A model generated the notes under the pieces. The model was not told the origin of the DNA. It worked only from the letters and a program-made list of their open reading frames with translations, and ran no database searches. Below are positions 51,163-58,601 of a stretch of 64,000 nt of DNA, in pieces. Source of the DNA: Marinobacterium_E sp035458585 (lineage in GTDB: Bacteria > Pseudomonadota > Gammaproteobacteria > Pseudomonadales > Balneatricaceae); NCBI GenBank assembly GCA_035458585.1, contig DATHZN010000060.1, forward strand, positions 1 to 64,000, given 5' to 3'. Every line of letters begins with the position of its first letter. Position 1 is the stretch's first letter. The translations under genes and the position numbers were made by a program.

Positions 51163-51246
51163 GCGCGCCTCTTTCGAAGCTGAGCCAGCTCCTCAAGTTG
51201 TTGGCTGTCTCAGCAGAAGTTTATAAATGGTTGTTATCTATACGCT

Positions 51247-51618
51247 ATGGAAACAATAATTCTGATCGTTCATGTGCTGCTGGCTGCAGGCATCATCGCA
51301 CTGGTTCTGCTTCAGCAGGGCAAGGGTGCAGAGGCAGGTGCTAGTTTTGGTGGCGGTGCATCTCAGACTGTTTTTGGTAGCCAAGGTAGCAGCAGCGTGC
51401 TGGGTCGTATGACCGCTGTTTTGGCCGCTGGTGTGTTTGCAACCAGCTTTGTGCTGGCGATTTTCGCCAAGGACAGGGCGGAAAGTGTCGGTGATGTGGG
51501 TATTCCTGCAGCAGAGGTGATCGAAGCCGCTGCGCAACAGGTACCCGTGCAGGAGCTTCCTGCCGCTGGCTCATCCTCAGTTGGGACCTCAGACATCCCA
51601 ACAGTGGGAGATAAATAG
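51247..51618 (+). CDS. secG: Protein translocase subunit SecG
   Basis: SecG assists SecYE translocation. The 123-residue protein has two membrane helices (about 3-22 and 54-74) and the conserved LLQQGKGAEAGASFGGG segment near residue 21. The C-terminal tail (about 75-123) is rich in Ala, Glu and Ser. A longer C-terminus than the E. coli form is common in this group. Two tRNA genes follow. Confidence 0.96.
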   Translation: METIILIVHVLLAAGIIALVLLQQGKGAEAGASFGGGASQTVFGSQGSSSVLGRMTAVLAAGVFATSFVLAIFAKDRAESVGDVGIPAAEVIEAAAQQVPVQELPAAGSSSVGTSDIPTVGDK

Positions 51619-51625
51619 AGTTTTT

Positions 51626-51711
51626 GCCCAGGTGGTGGAATTGGTAGACACGCTATCTTGAGGGGGTAGTGTCCCTAGGACGTGCCGGTTCGAGTCCGGC
51701 TCTGGGCACCA
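51626..51711 (+). tRNA. tRNA-Leu (anticodon GAG)
   Basis: The 86-base sequence folds as a class II tRNA: acceptor GCCCAGG/CTGGGC, anticodon arm CTATC-TTGAGGG-GGTAG with anticodon GAG, a long variable arm and T arm CCGGTTCGAGTCCGG. CCA is encoded. It follows secG by 7 bases and precedes the initiator tRNA, as in related genomes. Confidence 0.97.
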
Positions 51712-51758
51712 AGTTGTAAAAATGACAGGTTAAGCGTAAAATTTTGACCTGTTTCTGA

Positions 51759-51835
<77 letters not shown>

Positions 51836-51845
51836 CTTTTTGGTA

Positions 51846-51869
51846 GAAGCCCCTTCATGGGGCTTTTTC
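51846..51869 (+). terminator. Terminator after the tRNA pair
   Basis: AGCCCC (51848-51853) and GGGGCT (51859-51864) form the stem with a TTCAT loop, followed by TTTTTC. It lies between the tRNAs and the rimP leader. Confidence 0.8.
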
Positions 51870-52133
51870 GTAGACTTTTTTCATAATGAAAGTGTTTCAT
51901 GGTGATAGAAGTTTCGAGGCTTGGAAGCCGCCAGCAGGAGACAGTTAAATCTGCCTTCCCAAAAAGGGTGGTAGATATCGTCAGAAATGGGTCCATCGGG
52001 GCCCTTTTTCATTTGGCCAAGGCAGACGCCATTTAGCAGCACACAGAGAAGTGTGAGTTCGGCGTCTACGGTGCTCTCTGATAACACACTTTCGAGAGAG
52101 AGCCAGAGTAAATAAGTTTTGTAGGTAGAAAAA
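51870..52133 (+). promoter_or_regulatory. Structured leader of the rimP-nusA-infB operon
   Basis: The 264-base gap holds a terminator-like hairpin (GGGTCC, 51989-51994; GGGCCC, 51999-52004; then TTTTT) in its middle and, after it, a larger fold: AGACGCC (52024-52030) pairs with GGCGTCT (52061-52067), and inside it CACAC (52040-52044) pairs with GTGTG (52051-52055). Leaders with premature terminators are known before rimP and related operons; NusA-linked autoregulation is likely but not shown here. Confidence 0.6.
51986..52010 (+). terminator. Terminator-like hairpin in the rimP leader (possible attenuator)
   Basis: The six-pair stem includes one G-T pair, the loop is ATCG and a run of five T follows. 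Its position inside the leader, 124 bases before the rimP start, suggests attenuation rather than operon end. Confidence 0.6.
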
Positions 52134-52592
52134 TTGTCAGCGAAGTTAAAGCTGTTACATGAACTAATTGAACCTGTCGTTCAGGGCCTCGGCCTTGAAC
52201 TTTGGGGTATCGAGTACAAAGCGGCTGGTAATAACAGCATGTTACGCATATACATTGACGGCCCTGAAGGGGTGAGTGTCGATGATTGTGCACGTGTCAG
52301 CCATCAGGTTAGCGGTGTGATGGACGTTGAGGACCCAATCTCTGAGCAGTACATGCTGGAGGTCTCTTCACCCGGTCTCGATCGCCCACTCTACACGCTG
52401 GAACAGTATGCGGCCTATGCCGGACATGTTATTCAGCTGCGTCTGCGTATGCCGTTTGAAGGGCGTCGCAAATTTAAAGGAATATTGAACGGCGTAGAGG
52501 GCGATGAAGTCCTGCTGGTCGTTGATGAACATGAGTATCTGTTGCCGCACGATCTTATTGAGCGCGCCAACGTGATTCCTCAATTTGAATAA
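52134..52592 (+). CDS. rimP: Ribosome maturation factor RimP
   Basis: RimP helps 30S assembly. The 152-residue protein has the N-terminal alpha/beta domain with LGLELWGIEY near residue 19 and MLRIYIDGPEGVSVDDCARVSHQV near 37, EVSSPGLDRPLY near 82, and a C-terminal SH3-like barrel. The start is TTG at 52134 with AGG 8 bases upstream; no ATG fits. It precedes nusA by 30 bases. Confidence 0.95.
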   Translation: MSAKLKLLHELIEPVVQGLGLELWGIEYKAAGNNSMLRIYIDGPEGVSVDDCARVSHQVSGVMDVEDPISEQYMLEVSSPGLDRPLYTLEQYAAYAGHVIQLRLRMPFEGRRKFKGILNGVEGDEVLLVVDEHEYLLPHDLIERANVIPQFE

Positions 52593-52622
52593 CGCTTTTG
52601 AATCTAGGAGCGAGAGCAAGTT

Positions 52623-54110
52623 ATGAATAAAGAGATTCTGTTGGTTGCCGAAGCGGTTTCTAATGAGAAAGACGTGCCCAAGGGTGTGATCTTCGAGGCG
52701 ATCGAAGTGGCACTGGCAACAGCTACCAAGAAACGTTATGACGAAGAGGCGGATATCCGAGTTGTCATCGACCGTACTACAGGCGATTACGAAACCTTTC
52801 GTCGTTGGTTGGTCGTTGATAACGATGCAGTACCCGCCTTGGGTACCGAGCTGACAATGGAAGAGGCCGCTGAGATTGATGCCAATCTGCAGCCGGGTGA
52901 TATCCATGAAGAGCAGGTTGAGTCCGTCAAGTTCGGTCGTATCGCTGCCCAGACGGCCAAACAGGTCATCGTGCAGAAGGTTCGTGAAGCTGAACGCGCC
53001 AAGGTCGTTGAGCTCTACTCCGACCGCCTGGGTGATTTGATCGCGGGTACGGTTAAGAAAGTGACGCGCGATAATGTGATTGTAGATTTGGGTAATAACG
53101 CCGAAGCATTGTTGCCACGGGAGAATCTGCTGCCGCGCGAAGTTTTCCGCATGGGCGAGCGCGTTCGCTCTGTGTTGCAGGAGGTGCGTTCAGAAGGTCG
53201 TGGTCCTCAGCTGATTTTGAGCCGCACTTCGAAAGAGATGCTGATCGAACTATTCCGCATCGAAGTGCCTGAAGTCGCTGAAGAGATGATCGAGATTCGT
53301 GCTGCATCCCGTGATCCGGGCGCTCGTGCAAAAATTGCTGTCAAGACGAACGATGGCCGTCTGGACCCTATCGGTGCTTGTGTCGGTATGCGCGGTGCTC
53401 GAGTGCAGGCGGTATCAAACGAGTTGGGTGGCGAGCGTGTTGATATCGTGCTCTGGGATGATAACCCTGCGCAGTTGGTTATCAACGCCATGGCTCCAGC
53501 TGAGGTTGCCTCTATTGTCATTGATGAAGAGACTCACTCAATGGACGTTGCAGTTGCAGAAGAGGCGCTGGCAATGGCCATTGGTCGCAGTGGTCAGAAC
53601 GTTCGTCTGGCGGCTGAGCTAACGGGTTGGGATCTCAACGTCATGAGCGAAGAAGAGGCGTCTGCCAAGCATGAGTCTGAGGTAGGTAAGACGATCGAAC
53701 TGTTCATTCAGCATCTGGATGTTGATGAAGATCTGGCTGAGTTGTTGGTCAATGAAGGCTTCACAACGCTTGAAGAGGTCGCTTACGTCCCAGTTAATGA
53801 GATGCTTGAGATCGAAGAGTTCGATGAAGATATCGTCGAAGCTCTGCGTCAACGTGCTAAAGACGCACTGTTGAATCTGGCGATCGCCAGCGAAGAGCAA
53901 CTGGGCGAGAACGAGCCAGCAGAAGACCTGTTAAACATGGATGGTATGGATAAACATCTTGCCTACATCCTGGCGTCACGCGGCATCATCACTATGGAAG
54001 ATCTCGCAGAGCAGTCTATTGAAGAGATGCTCGAAATTGAAGATATGACTGAAGAGCGTGCTGGAGAGCTGATCATGACAGCTCGTGCGCCTTGGTTTGA
54101 AGAGCAGTAA
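52623..54110 (+). CDS. nusA: Transcription termination/antitermination protein NusA
   Basis: NusA controls pausing, termination and antitermination. The 495-residue protein has an N-terminal RNAP-binding domain (1-125), an S1 domain (about 135-200), two KH domains with the GxxG-type loops IGACVGMRGARVQAVSNEL near 250 and MAIGRSGQNVRLAAELTGWD near 320, and two acidic helix-hairpin repeats (about 360-490). It starts after GGAGCGAGAGCAAGTT. infB follows after 31 bases. Confidence 0.99.
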   Translation: MNKEILLVAEAVSNEKDVPKGVIFEAIEVALATATKKRYDEEADIRVVIDRTTGDYETFRRWLVVDNDAVPALGTELTMEEAAEIDANLQPGDIHEEQVESVKFGRIAAQTAKQVIVQKVREAERAKVVELYSDRLGDLIAGTVKKVTRDNVIVDLGNNAEALLPRENLLPREVFRMGERVRSVLQEVRSEGRGPQLILSRTSKEMLIELFRIEVPEVAEEMIEIRAASRDPGARAKIAVKTNDGRLDPIGACVGMRGARVQAVSNELGGERVDIVLWDDNPAQLVINAMAPAEVASIVIDEETHSMDVAVAEEALAMAIGRSGQNVRLAAELTGWDLNVMSEEEASAKHESEVGKTIELFIQHLDVDEDLAELLVNEGFTTLEEVAYVPVNEMLEIEEFDEDIVEALRQRAKDALLNLAIASEEQLGENEPAEDLLNMDGMDKHLAYILASRGIITMEDLAEQSIEEMLEIEDMTEERAGELIMTARAPWFEEQ

Positions 54111-54141
54111 TTAATTACAACGGAGAGGGAGTAACCCCCAG

Positions 54142-56649
54142 ATGGCAGAAGTAACAATTAAGCAGCTTGCCGATGTGGTTGGTGTGTCCGTTGAGCGTTT
54201 GTTAACTCAGATGCAGGAAGCGGGCGTCCAGGGTAAAGATGCCGCATCTAACGTCACTGAAACTGAACGTCAGCAATTGCTAGCGCATCTCAAGCGCAGC
54301 CACGGCGAAGAGGCTGAGGTGGGCGAGCCGAAGAAGATCACACTCAAACGTAAAACAACATCGACACTTAAAGTCGGTGGAGCGGGAAGTCGTAAGACCG
54401 TTAACGTTGAGGTCCGCAAAAAGCGTACTTACGTTAAACGTGAAGAGATTGAAGAGACCCCAGTTGAAGCACCTGTTGAAGAACCGATTGCTGAACAGCA
54501 GGCTGCACCTGCCGTCGAGGCCGCTTCGGTTGCCGAGGTTGCGGCTGAGCCAGTAGTGGAAGAGGCTGTTTCGCCAGTAGAAGAGGCGTCTACGCCAGTG
54601 GAAACTAAGCCGGTTCCTGCTCCCGCTCCTGCTGCTTCTGCTCCGGCACCCGCCGCTCCTGCAGCTAAAGCCGCAGAGCCTGGTGCACCAAAAACGGCTG
54701 AACCTGCTGCCGAGGACCCTCGCAAGAAGAGAAAAGAGCGCGACGCTCGCCGTAATGAGCGTGCTGAACGTGGGGAGTCTCGTCGCGGTAAGGGTGGTAG
54801 CACTAAGCCAGCTCACAAACCTCTTAGGGGTGCTAAGCACGGTGGCCGTACGACACCGAATCAGCATGGTTTTGAAAGGCCAACGGCAGCCATCGTGCAT
54901 GAGGTGAGCATTCCAGAAAGTATCACCGTCGCGGAACTGGCGAAAAAGATGTCGGTTAAAGCCGCTGAGGTGATCAAGGTGATGTTTAAAATGGGTGCCA
55001 TGGCAACCATTAACCAGCCGATCGATCAGGACACTGCAACGCTGGTTGTGGAAGAGATGGGTCACATTGCTAAGCCGATGCAGGAGAATGCGATCGAGGA
55101 TGCACTGCTCGAGTCTGTATCCTCCCACGAGGGTGAAGCTGCACCGCGCGCGCCGGTTGTGACCGTAATGGGTCACGTAGACCACGGTAAGACATCACTG
55201 CTCGACTTCATTCGGACGACACGCGTTGCTGCCGGTGAGTCAGGCGGTATTACACAGCATATCGGTGCTTACCACGTAGAGACCGGCAACGGCATGGTAA
55301 CCTTCCTGGATACGCCGGGACACGCGGCATTTACAGCCATGCGTGCGCGCGGTGCTAAATTGACCGATATCGTTGTTCTGGTTGTGGCGGCCGATGATGG
55401 CGTGATGCCTCAGACCGAAGAAGCGGTTCAGCACGCTAAAGCGGCAGGTGTACCTCTAGTAGTCGCAGTGAACAAGATCGACAAGCCAGAGGCTGACCCA
55501 GACCGCGTAAAGAACGAGCTGGCACAGCGCGACGTCATTCCTGAGGATTGGGGTGGTGACGTACAGTTCGCTCATGTTTCTGCGAAAACGGGTGAAGGCA
55601 TTGATGACCTTCTGGAGAAGATCCTGCTGCAGGCAGAATTGCTTGAACTAACTGCAGTTGCTGATGCGCCAGGGCAGGGTGTCGTCGTTGAGTCGCGCCT
55701 TGATAAGGGACGCGGTCCAGTGGCTACTCTTCTGGTTCAGAATGGTACGCTGCGCAAAGGTGATATCGTACTGGCGGGCATGAACTTTGGCCGCGTGCGT
55801 GCAATGTTGGACGAGAACGGCGATCCCTTGGATGCCGGGGGGCCTGCAATCCCAGTTGAGATTCAGGGTCTGGACGGTACACCGGATGCGGGTGATGAGT
55901 TCACTGTGGTATCAAGCGAGAAGAAAGCGCGTGAAGTCGCACTCTTCCGTCAGGGTAAATACCGTGAAGTTAAACTTGCACGCCAACAGCAGTCTAAGCT
56001 TGAGAACCTCTTCAGTAACATGCAGGCGGGTGATGTTAAGTCACTCAACATCGTTATTAAGACCGATGTTCGCGGCTCGCTTGAGGCGCTGACACACTCG
56101 CTTGAAGATCTATCGACCGACGAAGTCAAAGTGAACATTGTCTCTGGCGGTGTGGGTGGTATTGGTGAGACCGATGCCAACCTGGCGCTGGCCTCTTCAG
56201 CGATTCTGATCGGCTTCAACGTGCGTGCAGATGCGCAGGCACGGGCCATCGTTGAGCGCGAAGAGATGGAGCTGCGTTACTACTCCGTTATTTACGACAT
56301 CATCGATGATGTTAAAGCGGCGATGGGTGGACTCTTGTCACCTGAGTTCCGTGAAGAGATTGTGGGTGTGGCTGAAGTACGTGACGTATTTAAGGCGCCT
56401 AAGATCGGTGCAATCGCCGGTTGTATGGTGACCGAGGGTACTGTCTACCGTAACAAGCGCATCCGTGTCCTGCGTGATAACGTGGTTATCTACGAAGGTG
56501 AGTTGGAGTCACTGCGTCGCTTCAAGGATGCTGTTAATGAAGTGCGTAACGGCATGGAGTGTGGTATCGGCGTGAAGAACTACAACGATGTTAAAGTTGG
56601 CGACCAGATTGAGGTCTTCGACACCATCGAAGTTCAGCGTACGCTGTAA
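54142..56649 (+). CDS. infB: Translation initiation factor IF-2
   Basis: IF-2 brings initiator tRNA to the 30S subunit using GTP. The 835-residue protein has an IF2_N domain, a long Ala/Pro/Glu-rich then basic linker (about 60-250), a second IF2_N domain near 255, the G domain with GHVDHGKTSLLD near 345, DTPGHAAF near 390 and NKIDKPEAD near 445, and domains II-IV to the C-terminus. The low-complexity linker explains long frames on the opposite strand there. rbfA starts 22 bases after it. Confidence 0.99.
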   Translation: MAEVTIKQLADVVGVSVERLLTQMQEAGVQGKDAASNVTETERQQLLAHLKRSHGEEAEVGEPKKITLKRKTTSTLKVGGAGSRKTVNVEVRKKRTYVKREEIEETPVEAPVEEPIAEQQAAPAVEAASVAEVAAEPVVEEAVSPVEEASTPVETKPVPAPAPAASAPAPAAPAAKAAEPGAPKTAEPAAEDPRKKRKERDARRNERAERGESRRGKGGSTKPAHKPLRGAKHGGRTTPNQHGFERPTAAIVHEVSIPESITVAELAKKMSVKAAEVIKVMFKMGAMATINQPIDQDTATLVVEEMGHIAKPMQENAIEDALLESVSSHEGEAAPRAPVVTVMGHVDHGKTSLLDFIRTTRVAAGESGGITQHIGAYHVETGNGMVTFLDTPGHAAFTAMRARGAKLTDIVVLVVAADDGVMPQTEEAVQHAKAAGVPLVVAVNKIDKPEADPDRVKNELAQRDVIPEDWGGDVQFAHVSAKTGEGIDDLLEKILLQAELLELTAVADAPGQGVVVESRLDKGRGPVATLLVQNGTLRKGDIVLAGMNFGRVRAMLDENGDPLDAGGPAIPVEIQGLDGTPDAGDEFTVVSSEKKAREVALFRQGKYREVKLARQQQSKLENLFSNMQAGDVKSLNIVIKTDVRGSLEALTHSLEDLSTDEVKVNIVSGGVGGIGETDANLALASSAILIGFNVRADAQARAIVEREEMELRYYSVIYDIIDDVKAAMGGLLSPEFREEIVGVAEVRDVFKAPKIGAIAGCMVTEGTVYRNKRIRVLRDNVVIYEGELESLRRFKDAVNEVRNGMECGIGVKNYNDVKVGDQIEVFDTIEVQRTL

Positions 56650-56671
56650 TACCAGGATAATCAGGAAAAGT

Positions 56672-57070
56672 ATGGCACGTGATTTTAAACGTACCGATCG
56701 TGTTGGCGACCAGATCCAGAGGGATCTGGCGCAACTGATCCATCGTGAGATTAAAGACCCACGTATAGGCATGGTGACGATAAACCATGTGAAGGTGGCC
56801 AAGGATCTCGGTTACGCAGATGTCTACATTACCGTGCTGCCTTTGGGTGGCATGGATGAGGCTGAAGCAACCGCAAAAAGTTTGGATGTGTTGAAAAGCG
56901 CGGCAGGATTCCTGCGTGCGGAGCTTTCACGTTTGATAAAACTGCGGGTTATGCCGCAACTCAGATTCCACTTTGACGAGAGCGTAGAGCGGGGCCGTCA
57001 TTTAGCGAGCCTCATTGAACGTGCGCGCAGACTGGAAGATGGCAAAGACAGCGGGTCAGAAGAGGCGTAA
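56672..57070 (+). CDS. rbfA: Ribosome-binding factor A
   Basis: RbfA is a 30S maturation factor that binds near the 5' end of 16S rRNA. The 132-residue protein has a KH-like domain with IQRDLAQLIHREIKDPRIGMVTINHVKVAKDLGYADVYITVL (about 15-55) and the RVMPQLRFHFDES segment near 96. Upstream frames overlap infB, but the ATG at 56672 follows AGGAAAAGT and matches the family start. truB starts 3 bases after it. Confidence 0.96.
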   Translation: MARDFKRTDRVGDQIQRDLAQLIHREIKDPRIGMVTINHVKVAKDLGYADVYITVLPLGGMDEAEATAKSLDVLKSAAGFLRAELSRLIKLRVMPQLRFHFDESVERGRHLASLIERARRLEDGKDSGSEEA

Positions 57071-57073
57071 TCC

Positions 57074-58033
57074 ATGGCTCGACGTAAAAAAGGACGCCGC
57101 ATTGACGGCGTCTTTTTGCTTGATAAGCCTCAGGGTATCAGTTCCAACCACGCACTACAGCGGGTTAAGCGCTTATACGACGCGGCGAAGGCAGGTCATA
57201 CGGGGGCACTTGATCCCCTAGCGACAGGACTGCTGCCCATCTGTCTAGGCGAAGCGACCAAGTTTTCCCAGTTTCTGCTCGACTCAGACAAGCGCTACAT
57301 CACTACCGCCAAGCTGGGCGTGCGGACAGACAGCAGTGATGCTGATGGCGCAGTGATTGAGACTAAGCCGGTACCGCAGATCAACAGGACGGCGTTAGAG
57401 GCGCTGCTTGAGCGACGTTTTCTTGGCGATATTGAGCAAGTACCGTCGATGTTCTCGGCGCTTAAGTATCAGGGCCAACCGCTCTACAAGCTCGCACGTA
57501 AAGGCGAGAAGGTCGAGGTGAGGCCGCGTCAGGTGCATATCTTTGAGATAAAGTTGCTGGATCTGAGAGCCGATGAGATCGATCTTGAGGTGCACTGCTC
57601 AAAGGGTACCTATATTCGCTCAATTGTAGAGGATCTGGGGCTCGAGCTTGGTTGTGGTGCGCATGTCAGTATGTTGCGCCGAACTGAAGTATCGAGCTAC
57701 AACGCAGCTCAAATGCTGACGCTGGAACAGCTTGAATTTCTGGCGAGACCAGCGCAGGAGGGTGAGTCACAAGAGTGCATACAAATTCGTTTAGATGCGC
57801 TATTATTGCCCGCCTGGAGTGCTGTGGAACGCCTGCCTTCGCTCAGTTTAACTGAGGTCTTAGCGGACCGTTTGTTAAAAGGACAGAAGCTGGGTGAGCG
57901 CTTTGAACAGCGAGGTTTAGTTCGACTGTTTCATGAATCCCGTTTTTTGGGGCTGGGCGAGGTCGATGAGACCGGCCGCTTGCGAGCTAAACGCTTACAA
58001 GACACCTCAGAGGACTCGCTCTCAGAGAGATAG
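57074..58033 (+). CDS. truB: tRNA pseudouridine55 synthase TruB
   Basis: TruB makes pseudouridine at position 55 of tRNA. The 319-residue protein has the N-terminal GVFLLDKPQGISSNHALQRVKRLY near residue 11 and the catalytic Asp in GHTGALDPLATGLLPICLGEATKF near 42. The C-terminal PUA-like domain runs about 250-319. The start is ATG, 3 bases after rbfA. The gap to rpsO is 117 bases. Confidence 0.98.
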   Translation: MARRKKGRRIDGVFLLDKPQGISSNHALQRVKRLYDAAKAGHTGALDPLATGLLPICLGEATKFSQFLLDSDKRYITTAKLGVRTDSSDADGAVIETKPVPQINRTALEALLERRFLGDIEQVPSMFSALKYQGQPLYKLARKGEKVEVRPRQVHIFEIKLLDLRADEIDLEVHCSKGTYIRSIVEDLGLELGCGAHVSMLRRTEVSSYNAAQMLTLEQLEFLARPAQEGESQECIQIRLDALLLPAWSAVERLPSLSLTEVLADRLLKGQKLGERFEQRGLVRLFHESRFLGLGEVDETGRLRAKRLQDTSEDSLSER

Positions 58034-58150
58034 AGAGCACGGCTAGATTTACCTCTACTGAGGTATGACGCTGAACTGAAGATATGCTCGGTACAGCGCG
58101 ACTCAACCCCGGGGCTTGACCCTGTGCATATCGTAATTAGGAGAAAATCA

Positions 58151-58420
58151 ATGGCACTGTCTGTTGAGAAAAAAGCTGAAATCGTAGCTGAGTTTGGTCG
58201 TGGTCAGGGCGACACTGGTTCACCAGAAGTACAGGTTGCTCTGCTGACTGCTAACATTGAAGGCCTGCAGGGCCATTTCAAAGCTAACAAGCAGGACCAC
58301 CACTCACGTCGCGGTCTGATCCGCATGGTAAACCAGCGTCGTAAGCTGCTGGATTACCTGAAAGGTAAGGATGCTGATCGTTACCTTGAGCTGATCAAGC
58401 GTCTGGGCCTGCGTCGCTAA
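58151..58420 (+). CDS. rpsO: 30S ribosomal protein S15
   Basis: S15 binds the central domain of 16S rRNA and its own mRNA. The 89-residue protein has FGRGQGDTGSPEVQVALLTANIEGLQGHFKANKQDHHSRRGLIRMVNQRRKLLDYLK, the family core. ATG at 58151 follows AGGAGAAAATCA; an in-frame TTG/ATG-like upstream start at 58124 was rejected because the extra residues have no family match. It is followed by a terminator and pnp. Confidence 0.99.
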   Translation: MALSVEKKAEIVAEFGRGQGDTGSPEVQVALLTANIEGLQGHFKANKQDHHSRRGLIRMVNQRRKLLDYLKGKDADRYLELIKRLGLRR

Positions 58421-58432
58421 GATACAGACTCA

Positions 58433-58462
58433 CGGGGCCATACAGCGTATGGCCCTTTTTTA
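58433..58462 (+). terminator. Terminator after rpsO
   Basis: GGGCCATAC (58435-58443) and GTATGGCCC (58447-58455) form a perfect 9-bp stem around AGC, followed by six T. Confidence 0.9.
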
Positions 58463-58495
58463 TTAATCCTCTGCTAAATCACGGCTCTTGGGCCT

Positions 58496-58536
58496 GTACT
58501 CAATTGAGTTTGCCTCGTTCGAGCTCAACTGAGTAC
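58496..58536 (+). promoter_or_regulatory. Long stem-loop in the pnp leader (probable RNase III/PNPase autoregulation site)
   Basis: GTACTCAATTGAG (58496-58508) pairs with CTCAACTGAGTAC (58524-58536) with one mismatch. An inner CTCG/CGAG stem (58514-58517, 58520-58523) closes on TT, with a five-base bulge between. In E. coli a comparable stem before pnp is cut by RNase III and lets PNPase repress itself; the same role here is inferred from form and position. Confidence 0.65.
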
Positions 58537-58601
58537 TGGCTGTAAAAGATGTAAGATTCGCGATAGGTAGAGGCTCTCAAAGCAAAATAGGGAGCTAATC
58601 G

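Noticed and set aside
51881..52087. A minus-strand frame in the rimP leader
   Set aside because: It covers structured leader RNA and lacks a ribosome site or family match.
54280..55185. A 301-codon frame on the minus strand opposite infB
   Set aside because: It mirrors the Ala/Pro/Glu-rich linker of IF-2; the product is Ser/Arg/Phe-rich low complexity with no ribosome site.
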